Assembly (NCBI GenBank): GCA_036925085.1 | Contig: JAUPFP010000096.1 | Coordinates: 259,001-323,000 of the forward strand | Origin: Brachycybe producta | Taxonomy: Eukaryota; Arthropoda; Diplopoda; Playtdesmida; Andrognathidae | Direction: 5' to 3' | DNA length: 64,000 bases | Part shown: in pieces, positions 54,032-64,000 of the stretch | Layout of the letters: every line of letters starts with the position of its first letter | How positions within the stretch are numbered: the first letter of the stretch is position 1 | Program-made: the position numbers and the translations under genes | Notes under the pieces: model-generated | The model's database searches: none | Told to the model about the DNA's origin: nothing | Seen by the model: the letters and a program-made list of their open reading frames with translations, nothing else

Positions 54032-54819
54032 TGTGGCAACCTGGTCTGCTCCAATTTTAATTTTGATGGAGCAGACGAATTTCCCTATGGTGGTCTGCCT
54101 AACAGCTACAGTAGGCTGTTGGGACGGACGCCATTTTGGTGCCAGCAGACCTCTCACCATGAAGTCTATGGGTGAGAGGTCAGAAGTGACCTCTATCCCC
54201 TCCAGGGGGAGTTGCCTGGAGGTTTTCTGTGGCCTAGTCAACCACAGGATCTGGGCAGTTGGTTGTAGGCAGCTCCAGTGACTAGACCTGTGGGTGGAGG
54301 TCAAGTAGACCTCCACTGGCCAGCATTGTTCATCTGTTTGTGTTGCCTTTTGTCCTTTGTTTTTGTATATATTTATGGGGGCTTGGCTGGATAAGGTATC
54401 CAGCCAAGTTGTGTAAATATCACTGCCTTATCATCTTTTACATCATAAGTGAATAAATCACTTTTTACTCCAACCACTTACTTTGTGTCGTGTCATTTCT
54501 TGGGGAGTACCGCGAGGGGGGTGTGTTTCTGGTTTTGGGGAAACTCCACCGTCCTGCTACCGTCCTTTTTCGGCCAGAACTCGTGTCGGCTCGCGGTAGA
54601 ACCGGTGTTCTACCGCAATATTCTCGGCGTGGCGGCGTGGTCTTTCGTCGTGTCCGTCGTGGGTGGCTCCGTGGAGCCGACACATCCCAAGGGGAACACC
54701 GTGTGGGAGACGGCTACGGGTACGGTCTTGTCCCCGTAAGGAGCCGGTCTTTGGTAAGTTTTACGTCCGTTTTGTGGTTTTGCTTACCGGGTATTGTGAC
54801 GGTCCGGCGGGACGTTACA
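54032..54819 (+). repeat. Copy 3 3' LTR
   Basis: It is a 788-bp LTR beginning TGTGGCAACC and ending GGGACGTTACA. It has a consensus AATAAA at about 54452, where copies 1 and 2 have ATTAAA. It keeps the CTTGGCTGGATA / TATCCAGCCAAG palindrome after TATATATTTA. The purine tract before it (54007-54031) matches copies 1 and 2. Confidence 0.93.
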
Positions 54820-55613
54820 TGTATACTGTATGTCCTACAACACAATAGTTTGACTTATTACCTGCTCACCATCCTTCAATGGGGAAAACACAGTTAATAT
54901 TTCTGTGATTGCATGGTTTGCAGTATAATCACGGTGATATTTATACGTTCGTTCCATTTTGTCCCTGATTAAATTGATATTTGGAGACCTTTTTTTTATT
55001 CCACTTCAATAACTTAAGTGGCTTTTATGGAACGATCATCATCTTCGGTTTCAGGATCTTCACGAGCACCCTACATCACTGTTTATAAATCAATTTTAAA
55101 ATCTTAAATGTCATTTTCAATTTTTTAAATGGAAATGGGAATTTAATAGTTATACACACTTTGTTTCGTTTTGTCCTGATTAGGCACTGTTTATTAGTTT
55201 GTGGTTGTAATTCTCATTTTCTGCCGTATTTCACTTTCATTGTCAAAATTACCTCTTCGATATTTGTAAATAAGGCCAGGCGAGAGCGATGCTTTTTAAA
55301 TTTATCTTTTAAGGAGTGCACCCAGGTTGCCTATTTTTTAAGTATATGTAGTTTTATACAACTTCTAATTTTTCTGTGTAATTCATGTTTTAAAGTTTTA
55401 CTTACATATGGCAAGGAGTTAGCAAATGCCTTGTCTTTTAAGTGAGGGTGCATTTCAACTAATGTCTTGCAAGCATCTCCATATATTGTTTCTGTGGGAT
55501 AACTATACATTTTGCACAGTATTAGATAAGGCCGATTGTGTATAATGTTATGAAATGCAATATCACTTACAGACCATATTGTACCAAATCATCAAATATG
55601 GTGTTTATTATAG
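54820..55613. other. Spacer without recognised gene
   Basis: AT-rich. A 94-codon open stretch at 55161-55445 is Phe/Ile/Leu-rich with no motif. I take it as chance. Confidence 0.4.
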
Positions 55614-55950
55614 AACTAGTGGGGTAACCCGTCATAAATGACGTGAGCAGAATTCACAGGCAATTGTGGCATGCACGTCGTTTTTTCCTTTTTTTACTCC
55701 TTTCATTTCAATTTCAGTTTTACCCTTCTCCTTTTTTCCTCCCTTTACGTTTCTCTCTCCCCCCTACTCTTTCCAACCTTTTCCCCCCTCCCCTACTGTT
55801 TCCAACCTTTTCCCCCCTCCCCTACTGTTTCCAACCTTTCCCCCCCCCCCTCTCCAATTTAATATCATGGGGTTCTTGGATGGGAGGGGTGCAACATATA
55901 GTTGACCTTGAGAAAAAAAGCCGTTCATTTATTCAAATTTATATAAATTC
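55614..55950 (+). repeat. Dispersed repeat C, copy 2
   Basis: It aligns with 49351-49660 from CTAGTGGGGTAACCCGTCAT to GCCGTTCATTTATTCAAATT. Here the C/T-rich middle is expanded into three units of CCTACTCTTTCCAACC / CCTACTGTTTCCAACC type. Confidence 0.65.
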
Positions 55951-56838
55951 AATGGTTGTACAGCGTTATCCCCTCTCAGACCAGAATCTTGGTTGCGCCA
56001 CTGATGCGTATTGTGTTGTGTTTTTCGTGAGGGATGAGGGGCAAACTCAAGGAGGTCCCAGGGCGCGGCACAAACAATATACCTACGCCACTGTCTAAAT
56101 GACAATCTTTTATGATTGGAAATTTTTCCCCTGCCATATGGCTCTTCAGTGGCAATAACATTGTGAGTAGAATTTAATTATTAACTAATATTCTTCAATC
56201 ATCAATAAAACCATTGATTTTTATAATGTGGTGAGTTTTTATTTCAATATTTCTTCTTCTGGTCTGGTTTTATTTTTAGTCTGCAAAGTTCCCCTTTTAA
56301 TTAGTTGTTATGGAAACTAATGTGTGTATGTGAGAACGACCTACTATCTTTAATTTTGTTATTCTCCTCTTTCATTTTCCTCACTTAGATTTTTTTTGGT
56401 TACTAACCAGTTGTCGAGTGATTCCATATTGATTTATGATTAACAACTTATTTTCATTTGAATTTGATTTTAATCTCAGTGGTGACTCGCTGTCAGAACA
56501 TATTTGAAATTTCTTTCAAAACATGTATGTCAAAATGTACTATTTGTTTTGCATACAGTAAACTTTATACAAACCTTTTACACGTATATACACATTATAT
56601 ACTTCTTACTCTTACACATGTGGCTGTTGTTGTTTCAATTATTTTGCTGTTTGTTTTGCTAACGTTCATAAAGATAACGGGAGTAAGTTGAGGATTATGT
56701 TGTCACAAACACAGTTGAAATCGCCAGTAAGGTAAGAGGGTGTTTTATTTAAAAAAAATCTTGGGTTTTCTATTTGTTCTCAACAACGTTATGGTGGTGA
56801 TAATTTTGCGAGAAAGCTAAAAATGATATGTAAATAAT
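55951..56838. other. Spacer with a transposon-end-like segment
   Basis: At 55969-56095 the reverse strand reads CAGTGGCGCAACCAAGATTC, and the other edge ends CTACGCCACTG. Such CAGTGGCGTA-type ends are common in DNA transposon termini. The two edges are in the same orientation, so I cannot define an element. Otherwise AT-rich. Confidence 0.25.
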
Positions 56839-57813
56839 CAGGGTGGCAGTGATTTAAATCAAATAATTTTTTTTAAATAAATCAAATGATTTTTTTTAAA
56901 TAAATCAAATGATTTTTTTTAAAAAAAATATTCGCATTTATTTAAACATTTAAACTATACAATAAAAAGAAAACAGTTCCCAGCATTTTTCTTTATGTTT
57001 CTAAAATAAAGTCCGGTGCTAGTCCTTTTGTTAATGCCTTATTTTTGGATAGATATGCTTGAGGAAGTAACCCCAAATGACGGTGGAAATCATTAAAGGG
57101 ACACATTAATATAAATAGTAATAGTAATCTATTTAAGAGCCTCAAAGGTAAACTGTTTTAAGTCACCAAACCTATATTTTGCATGAAGAGTCATTTGAAA
57201 GTTTTCCTCTTCATTGAAGGAATAGGACTTAACATAGTATAAAACCATCTAGCAGCTGATGTGTAAAACTATGGACTTATGGACTATGGACTTAACACTG
57301 TTCACCACTGATAGAACTTGACAAGCTGTTTAAAAACACGAATTTTATATCTTATGGAGATGTAAAAATCGTGTTGTTTTTTTAAAAAAGTGACTTCACA
57401 CAGTTTTACCTCTTAGGCACTGATTTTCTTTGGGAACTGAAAAGGCTGCAAAGCTCGTGTTTATGTTCAGAATGTTAAATTAAAAGTGCTTGAAACTTAT
57501 TATTTTCAAATTTGAATATTTCTTAACATTTTATTTTCTTATTTTGCAATTATTTTACTAACAACTTAACAATTAACAATGTTATTACTCATTTTTGCAA
57601 ACATGTTCTTAAAAAATAATATTTCATATAAATGAAAAAAGTCCAAAAAATACGATTTAAATAAAAAAAAATCCAAAAAATACGATTTAAATAAAAAAAA
57701 ATCCAAAAAATACGATTTAAATAAAAAAAAAAATCCAAAAAATACGATTTAAAATAAAAAAATCGATTTATTTCATTTAAAATAAAAAATAAAGATCAGC
57801 CATCCTGACCCTG
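56839..57813. mobile_element. Candidate nonautonomous hAT-like element with subterminal arrays
   Basis: The left end CAGGGTGGCAGTGATTTAAA is followed by three repeats of AAATCAAATGATTTTTTTT type (56850-56930). The right side has four units of about 30 bp, TCCAAAAAATACGATTTAAA (57640-57755), then ATCGATTTATTTCATTTAAA and the end CCATCCTGACCCTG. CAGGGT...ACCCTG ends with ATTTAAATCA subterminal repeats are typical of hAT nonautonomous elements. No matching 8-bp target duplication was found. Confidence 0.45.
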
Positions 57814-57895
57814 AGCACCTGTGTTTGCTTCATAGATTTCTATGATGCATCCTTGACCATTGCCTTTATTAAATCAATTAATTCTACAAGTAAGC

Positions 57896-58025
57896 ATTGT
57901 TTCTGATATGTGGAAATTAGCTAATGTTAGTCCAATTTTCAAATCAAGTGATAAGTCTCAGGCAGTTGATATAGACCAGTGTCATTAACTGTGGTTATTT
58001 GCAAGGGCCTTGGTTACATGTTTTA
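57896..58025 (+). mobile_element. Small LINE RT fragment
   Basis: It reads DMWKLANVSPIFKSSDKSQA, matching the MWKLANVSPIFKSGDK segment of the LINE at 32.8 kb. It is followed by decayed sequence and is cut on both sides. Confidence 0.65.
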
Positions 58026-58149
58026 TTATTCCTCAATGTCTTTTCTTATTAATTATAATCTTCTGTGATGATCACAATGTGTTACTTAGGTAGATTTAAG
58101 AGGAGAGTCAACATCCTGTCGAAGGCCATGCCAGGCCTCCAGCCACATG

Positions 58150-58575
58150 TTTTTCATACTTTTTGTTGTTGTTGTGTAACGTTGTTGGCTTGCTGGTCAA
58201 GTTGACCTGTAGAGGTTGTAAATACTTTGTTGATAAGTAAGTCTATTTAACCCCATTTTTATATTTTGCACTACCTTGTGTATTGTGCTTTGGGGAAGGG
58301 TTACCCGGGCTTACGGGCCAACCATCAACACTGCATTCCGTAGGCCCATCAACAGCATCGGTTTGTCGAGAGACCCATCTTCTTTCGCCGGCTAGCTCAT
58401 TTTTCCGCCGTCCTTGCAGCTGTCGACTTCGAAAAGGGAATTTCGCGTTTGACCGTCACTACCCAGAGGTTTACCGGAGGTTAGCTCTGATACAAAACCC
58501 GTCCCCTAAACAGAGTTGGCACAGTCAGTTACCTTGGGTTTTTGTTGGTGCAATTGGGTGGGTTGTGACAATGTC
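58150..58575 (+). repeat. Possible diverged LTR-like segment
   Basis: It has a GGCTTGCTGGTCAAGTTGAC block, TTGTAAATACTTTGTTG, TATTTAACC and GTGCTTTGGGGAAGGGTTACC. The order parallels the family A LTR (GGCTTGGCTGG, GTGTAAATATTACT, TATTTAACC, TTTGGGGAAGTACCG). No clear ends or primer site were found. Confidence 0.25.
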
Positions 58576-59625
58576 AAAGGAACTTCTTAGATATGGAATT
58601 ATTGAATGAAGTCCGATTGCTGAGTTGCCAGGTCGCAGTCACAGTTCAGTCACTCCAAGGGAATTCCACCTTTGAGGAAATTATAGAAGGCTTTTTGTCT
58701 TAAACAAAGTTCAAGTAAACTGTTCGAGGCATTATATTTTGGTAGGGTTGACCACTCTTGAGAAAATTATATTTTTTGCATGGACAGCCAGGACAGATTA
58801 ATGGTCATTTTGCCTTAAAACAGTTGAATTGCAGAGTAGTTAATGAGATTCAAAATGTCACTATAAAAACCTTTTAAAATGTTCATCACATGTAATAGAA
58901 TTAATAAAATAGTAATTAAGCCAGATAAATGGATATTTATTTTGCATTTGACTCCACAGATGGCACCACTGCAGTGGCGAATTACATGCAAAAACGTCAT
59001 GGAAACGTTTTGAAACAATCAGTCCAGGAGCGATCCTGTCTTTTTTTGTGTGGAGTGACATAGAACTTTGTCATCTCTCTGTATAGTTGTCCAGAGGGTT
59101 GATCCAGTTCCGTGCAGCTAATTTCTTCTTTAAAGCCACAAGAATATGAATATCCTTATTTGGTTCACACCTCACCGGGGCCTGGGCCTTTTCCTCCCAG
59201 TCCTACCCATTAACATAAAGAGATCTTTCTGATACATGGTAACACCAAGTCAATTTGGTTGCATTTTTTTTGTATTTCGTTTTTAATAGAAGATGACTCA
59301 CTAGGGTGGTCCCTTGATATATATGGTAATTTTTAAATGCAAATATTTCATGTTCTGACCCCCAGAATTGTTCTCCCAACCAAAAAAATAGTCTACATAA
59401 AAGTTTATAAATTTTAATTGATATTTAGAGGTAGCTCAATGAATTCAAAGTTTTCGTAATAGCGTAATCATTATGTATTCTCCTAAAATGTATATACCAT
59501 TGTTTATCTAGTGTCACTAATATTGAAATAATTAGAATGAACTATTTTGTATACATAAGTTACAATTAAAACACAACAATGTAATTTATGCACATTTTAT
59601 TAACATTGGACCAAACATGTAATGA
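58576..59625. other. Spacer with second copy of the 46.54-kb repeat
   Basis: About 59000-59212 on the minus strand matches 46537-46735. Next to it, TGGCACCACTGCAGTGGC (58957-58974), a sequence centred on CCACTGCAGTGG, is also present at 44340-44357. No convincing gene. Confidence 0.4.
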
Positions 59626-61344
59626 CTACAAAGTAGCTAATGTAGTCTTTTTGCAATCTGGATAACGACTAGAATGTTCTTTCACAACTTGAAGCAAATA
59701 CTGTTTCTGATCTTCATTTTTTGTTAATATTGGATTGTACTCTTTCATCAATGCCACACCTCTTTCAGCATTGTCATTCACAACTTGTAAATGTTTTATG
59801 ATATCCTTAGCTTGCTTGTAGTCTTCTCGCAGATGCCATATCTTTGGATCATGTTCTAAGAACCTTTTGGAAATGCCAAGATGGTCAAATAAGTGCATTG
59901 AGTTCTTCGATACAAAGTCTTCTATTCTCATATTAACGGAGCCACTGGCATTTTTGGATTCTCTTCAGAGGCTGATCTGCACCTTCCTTTTCATAAAGAT
60001 ATTTTAGCATTGCCTGTTTTGATTTGATTGGCACACTGTCATCAAAAAATGCCAATCCAACTAGTTCCTCACTTAAGTACCAAAAATGTCCCTCAAATTT
60101 CTTGCAAGTAACATTGGATATTGAAGGATTGATTTTTTTATAATCTCTAAGCTTTTGCAGAAGCTGTTGATCATTGAAAGCTGCAGTAATGGGAAGTGGG
60201 GCAGTGAACCAAGCCTTGATGTAGACATAAACAAGAAAGACACATATGTTGCATAGTCCTTTTTTTTCTCTTGCAGTGAGAGTAAACTGGTTACGAAACA
60301 GCCACATTTTTAGTGAGTATATTGCTTTGGACATTCATCTTGCATGATGTACAGCCCCAGGGGCTAAAAATCGCACACCTCGTGGTGGTGTACCTCCCAG
60401 AAAGATAATAGCTAATTCTAAACATTCTCTGTAATTATCTCTGATTTTAGTGTCAGTTTGTTGAAGCTGGTTAGTACAGAATTCAATGACATTGTCTTTT
60501 TCATCTTTCATCACAAGCTGTACAGTTTCACTGCTGTCTAAAGACATGTAAGATGACTGATCTATTTTAACCCAGAATTGCGTGAATCGCTTGAATATGG
60601 TTACATCAGGGCCAGAAAAGGTACAACCCATGGCTTCATTAAATGCACTAGCAAGAACAAGTTCTAAGATATGGTGACGACATGAAAAGTACAGAAGATC
60701 CTTCTGCAATTTCTGCTCTAACAGAATACAAGTTCCATTTCTTTGACCTGTGTTGCTAAATGTGGTATCGAAGCACATAGCTTTCACTTGATCGACAACA
60801 TCCCATTCTTTAAGGAAATCTGCAACAGCAGTTGCCTGACACCCCCAGTGCCTGCCTGCAACTTAGGCACACCTAGAAGCTGGTTAACACCTAAAACCTG
60901 AAACAATCACAGGAAGCCGACCTTTTTCTCTCTGTGCAAGTAGAAAATACTAGTTTTCTAGAATAGTAATCATTGTGAGGGCATCCTTATGAGCAATGTC
61001 AAATAAATTATCGAGGTCATCTTTAAACTGACTCTCATGACTTTGCTGAACAGCACTTTTCCTATTACAATTTTTTTTCAGTTTGACCCACTTCTCATGA
61101 AGCTGTTCTGTCTTCTTAACACAATCCTGTTCATGTCTTATGGGAATCCAGGCTTTTTCCAAAAATACTGCAGCTTCTTTTACAGCACTACGGGAACTTT
61201 CACGGATTGTCTTTTTTAAGGTTCGGTGGTGATAAAAAATACACTGAGCACTTGTTTATTAGAGGGTAACTTTGATCCCTTGATAGAGGTCTCTTCTGGC
61301 CCAATAAGCCATAAAGTATTGGTTTTTCTGGTTGCAGTAGCCAT
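59626..61344 (-). pseudogene. Transposase-like gene of an unnamed family, decayed
   Basis: The minus strand starts at ATG 61344-61342 (MATATRKTNTLWLIGPEE) and ends at a stop at 59626. In between are KEAAVFLEKAWIPIRHEQDC, DFLKEWDVVDQVKAMCFDTT, SNTGQRNGTCILLEQKL, LYFSCRHHILELVLASAF, and a tail NDNAERGVALMKEYNPI plus EDQKQYLLQVVKEHSSRYPD. The first Asp (FDTT), a CRHH block and the C-terminal tail fit an RNase H-like transposase (hAT-like). I recall similar multicopy unnamed proteins in invertebrates, which cannot be checked here. Breaks seen are frameshifts near 61240, 60830 and 59960 and an in-frame stop at 60335-60337. It appears intronless. Terminal inverted repeats were not identified. Confidence 0.6.
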
Positions 61345-61745
61345 AACTATTAATTTTTCACTTTACCTGCAATAATAGAGAAAAATCATAAAAAATAAAG
61401 AATTTCATATTCATTGAGCTACCCCTAAATATTGCTTGACTGTAATATAACTTTGCACAACATAATTTTATACATAATAGAACAACATGGGAGGGTCAGA
61501 CAAAGACTTTTAAAAACTTAAAAAATAAGGACCACCCTAATGACTCACATTTAATATTTTGCTGACCACTGGTCAATCGGTTTGATTTGTTTAAGTGGTT
61601 TTGATTTTTATAAGTGTTTTTGTTTACAACAAGCCTGAGAGTTTTAGAAAGGGAAAATAAACTGTTAATATGTGCAAAAAGTTGCTCAAGTCTTTATTTT
61701 ATACCTTCTAAGTCAAACAAGAAACTTTAACATCTTCTGATTTAG
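61345..61745. other. Spacer
   Basis: AT-rich with no structure noted. It ends in TCTGATTTAG, an acceptor-like site for the exon at 61746. Confidence 0.4.
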
Positions 61746-62017
61746 AACCATGGGTTCATGTGCAAACCTGGATAAATCGCCCTAAATGGAACCAGGAAGA
61801 CGACACGATCTACCAGCTTTTATTCAGGCAGAATCAGGCTGAAGAAAGGTATCCTTTACGAAAAGATCCTTTACGCTGTAAACAGTTCATAAAAGAGGAA
61901 CTTGCAAGGAAACGAAAGGGACCCATTTGTTTCCTTCCTCCGAACCTTAATAGAATAAGTGATCTAGCCAACCATTTTCAGTTCGTTCAGAAGGTGGAAC
62001 TGAAACCCCTGAGTTAA
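61746..62017 (+). CDS. Candidate terminal exon of an unidentified gene
   Basis: An acceptor-like TTCTGATTTAG at 61745 opens an 89-codon frame. It reads PWVHVQTWINRPKWNQEDDT, then IYQLLFRQNQAEERYPLRKD, FIKEELARKRKGPICFLPPN and ends ELKPLS before TAA. The composition (Trp, charged, few repeats) looks like a real globular protein rather than chance. No ATG starts the frame, supporting an exon and not a full gene. No transposon motif and no family recognised. Confidence 0.4.
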
Positions 62018-62511
62018 TTCTATCCCCGGAAAGTGGTTCGTTGCAATTTTAAGAAACGACATAATTTACTGCATCCAACAAATAGTGCAATGCTACACAA
62101 ATAGCAAAGATTGTGGTACAAAGAAAACATTTCTTAAAGTAAGATCCCAGTCAATTTGCAGATAGTTTCGCAGTTTGGTTTGTTCATGAATGTTGTTCCT
62201 CTTCTTTTATAGTCTTTTCGTCGGAAAGGAAAAACAAAAGTACCGGTAATATCACCTCCATTTTCCCGCCCAAACACGGCAACTGCTTAATGGTGTGCCT
62301 ATTTATTCTCTCTGAGGTCCACCATTGACCAGCCTGGGCCACCAATCTGACGTTCATATCATTATTAGAGAATATTGCATTGACTTGACTTGACTGTAAC
62401 GAGGTGAACAATTGAGGACATGGGGATGCACTCACCAAGGGGCGGACGATGCTCTCATTGTCACATTAATTCATTGTTCACTGTGTGATTTATTGTGCAG
62501 AGTAGATTATA
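62018..62511. other. Spacer
   Basis: Nothing coding was recognised. A minus-strand open stretch at 62184-62438 shows no motif. Confidence 0.4.
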
Positions 62512-63245
62512 TGTTCAAGGATGGTGTAATACATGGCAACTTCAGTTGAATGAGGGGAAGTGTAGTGTTATATGAGGCTAACTCAAAGTAGAAATCCAAT
62601 TGGGTTTAATTATAGTATGAATGACAGTATTCTTTGGAGTGTCAAGTGTTATAAGTACTTGGGGATTACAGTTACAGATGACCTTTCTTGGAAAAAACAC
62701 ATTGATGATGTTACTGGGAAAGCTCTACAAATGCTTCGTTTTAGTCAAAGGACATTGGGCACCTGCTCAGCACAAGTTAAAACTATTGCCTATAAAGCAT
62801 TGGTTCGGCCTCATCTTGAGTATGGCTGCACTGTATGGAATCCTCACTCTGTCACACTCACTCAGTTGAAATGGTTCAGCATAAGGCATTTAGGTTTGTT
62901 TGTGGCAGGCACAAATTTACAGATAGTAACACTGAGATGCTGTCAGTGCTACAATGGCATAGTTTGGCACATCGCAGGGCTGAGTTAAGTTTGAAATTGT
63001 TTGGAAATATTACACGTGGTGATTGTCCTAAACCACAGTCCAGTGATATTCATAAAGCACTATACATGAGCAGGGCTGACCACTCTAGGAAAATTAGGAA
63101 GATTTTTGCTAGGACAGATTCAGATTATTTGTCTTTTTTTCTTAGAGTTATAAGACAATGGCACTCTCTTCCTGAGGCAGTGGTGAATGTGGATAATTTT
63201 GTTTTGTTTTGTTCATTTTGTTTTTATATATGTGCATGTGCATGT
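62512..63245 (+). mobile_element. LINE ORF2 C-terminal fragment
   Basis: It encodes KYLGITVTDDLSWKKHIDDV, then LVRPHLEYGCTVWNPH and, after a frameshift near 62860, VQHKAFRFVCGRHKF, then ALYMSRADHSRKIRKIFARTD and QWHSLPEAVVNV. This is the standard C-terminal part of CR1/L2-type LINE ORF2 after the RT core. It ends in a GTGCATGTGCATGTG repeat. It is 5' truncated and frameshifted. Confidence 0.8.
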
Positions 63246-63279
63246 GCTTGACAATGCTTAATTACAATTACAATTACAA

Positions 63280-63348
63280 TTAGTACTCTGCTAGCAGCCA
63301 AATAGGCCTATGGCAGAGGGACATAAAAGTCCACATGCAGCATTAAGC
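63280..63348 (-). mobile_element. LINE 3'-terminal fragment, opposite strand
   Basis: TACTCTGCTAGCAGCCAAAT then AGGCCTATGGCAGAGGGAC matches the 3' end of the 31.33-kb LINE (TACTCTGCAAGCAGCCATAA, AGGCCTATGGCAGAGGGAC). It is preceded by an ATTACA-type microsatellite tail (63259-63281). Confidence 0.6.
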
Positions 63349-63717
63349 TGTAACACCCAGTAACTTTCGATCCAGCCAAAACCATAGCCTGCGGGGTAAA
63401 CAACTCCTGCTTGCTCCTCCCTACTTTCCTAATTCATATTCTAGTGATGGATTGATACTCTTAGGACCGTGTTCACTTGGACCTGGTTACACCTCGCAGG
63501 TGTACACAGGTCCAAGGTATAAAAGGACCATGTTCCTCTTTGTTCGTCCTTGTCTTTTGCTCAACTTTGTTGTATTACTTAGATTCTTATTCGTGCCACA
63601 TCATGGGCATGAGGACGCACGTTTGATTAACAATTCATTCTTGTAAACTTGAGTGTTTCCGTACAAGAATGAATAAAGTGTTTATATTGGAAATCTGCAT
63701 TGTCTTTATGTTTGGAA
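63349..63717 (+). repeat. Family B LTR, plus orientation
   Basis: It starts TGTAACACCCAG. The dyad TACACCT-CGC-AGGTGTA (63488-63504), ACACAGGTCC, TATAAAAG (63518-63525) and AATAAA (63672-63677) follow in the same order as at 46892. The 3' edge is uncertain. Confidence 0.6.
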
Positions 63718-64000
63718 ACTAACACTTCTCTAAACAGGCCGGAGACACCATAAGGCAAGGAGACATACGGATCCTGGAGCAGCTACATCTTCAATTGGTA
63801 TAACAACAAATGAAGATGTATATCAGCATTGACCAAGAGAGATGGCCACCATCCTTCTGCATAGATTACACCCCTGCACAGAGGTATGATCGCAATCGAT
63901 CTCCATCCGACTATTTCTGTAACTCGAATCTTCTTTGTGCGGTCACCGTGCGATCAGGAGAAGAAACGAGTTGCAGAAAACATCATCATCAAGTTGGTAA
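63718..64000. other. Sequence after the last LTR to window end
   Basis: It may be the start of a family B internal region. CTTCAATTGGTATAAC near 63790 holds a TGG that could begin a primer site, but neither the LTR edge nor a gene is clear. Confidence 0.25.

Larger units (their letters stand above)
50552..54819 (+). mobile_element. Family A copy 3, truncated at its 5' side
   Basis: It starts inside the post-integrase linker (SEADNPPPPRYNLRPRRP) and runs through the extension to a complete 3' LTR. It lacks the 5' LTR, leader, gag and all pol enzyme domains. A second deletion of about 830 bp joins the third tandem module to the RCFVGEFPTVQV region near 51810. A 5'-truncated LTR element is not a normal product of reverse transcription, so recombination or later deletion is likely. 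Confidence 0.88.

Noticed and set aside
55161-55445. 94-codon open frame, Phe/Leu/Ile-rich
   Set aside because: AT-rich composition, no motif, no splice signals and no similarity inside the window.
57640-57755. CRISPR-like regular repeat array
   Set aside because: Units are directly tandem without unique spacers and AT-only. They belong to a transposon end in animal DNA.
58283-58609. 108-codon frame as a gene
   Set aside because: It lies in a segment that parallels LTR layout and has no recognisable protein features.

Overview
This is animal nuclear DNA and I cannot place the species. The evidence is intron-split coding sequence (the last two exons of a CYP2-like cytochrome P450), CR1/L2-like LINE fragments, LTR retrotransposons, and AT-rich spacers full of MITE-like inverted repeats. 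I see no bacterial-style operons, rRNA, tRNA or CRISPR. Most of the window is mobile DNA.

The dominant content is one family of very large Ty3/Gypsy-type LTR retrotransposons, called family A here. Copy 1 (320-12951, minus) and copy 2 (18670-31331, plus) are complete, with about 0.8-kb LTRs and 4-bp target duplications (TTCC and ATGC). Copy 3 (50552-54819, plus) keeps only the 3' part and the 3' LTR. A diverged sister (35209 to about 38450, plus) keeps its 5' LTR, primer site and leader but has lost reverse transcriptase and integrase. A lone diverged LTR lies at 14624-15174 (minus). Copies 1 and 2 form an inverted repeat with arms of about 12.6 kb around a 5.7-kb spacer that holds the P450 exons.

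Family A is organised as follows. Each element starts with an LTR that has a TATA box and a GTAAGT near its 3' end. A primer site compatible with tRNA-Ala follows, then a 0.5-kb leader with seven hairpins of the form ACGGAC-N4-GTCCGT. Next come gag with a CCHC knuckle and a probable -1 frameshift signal (GTTAAAC, 5-nt spacer, stem-loop). Pol carries protease, RT, RNase H and integrase. The integrase frame then continues for roughly 1,400 codons into an extension I do not recognise. That extension holds a hydrophobic segment, three 44-residue tandem modules, Ser/Pro/Lys-rich and coiled-coil-like parts, a basic tract and a conserved C-terminal domain. Copy 2 is nearly intact, with two nonsense codons. 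Copy 1 has at least five nonsense codons and two frameshifts, but its extension is open from end to end.

The other mobile DNA includes a LINE whose ORF1 carries an SGNH-esterase-like domain, split by copy 1 (1-319 plus 12952 to about 13415). Further LINE pieces lie near 17.2-17.8 kb, 31.3-34.3 kb, 57.9 kb and 62.5-63.3 kb. A second LTR family beginning TGTAACACC occurs three times. There are several foldback, hAT-like and TA-flanked MITE-like elements, and a decayed transposase-like gene at 59.6-61.3 kb.

Likely host sequence is sparse: the P450 3' end (15663-16184), a candidate first exon (40864-41051), a candidate last exon (61746-62017) and an unrecognised minus-strand ORF (34550-35208).
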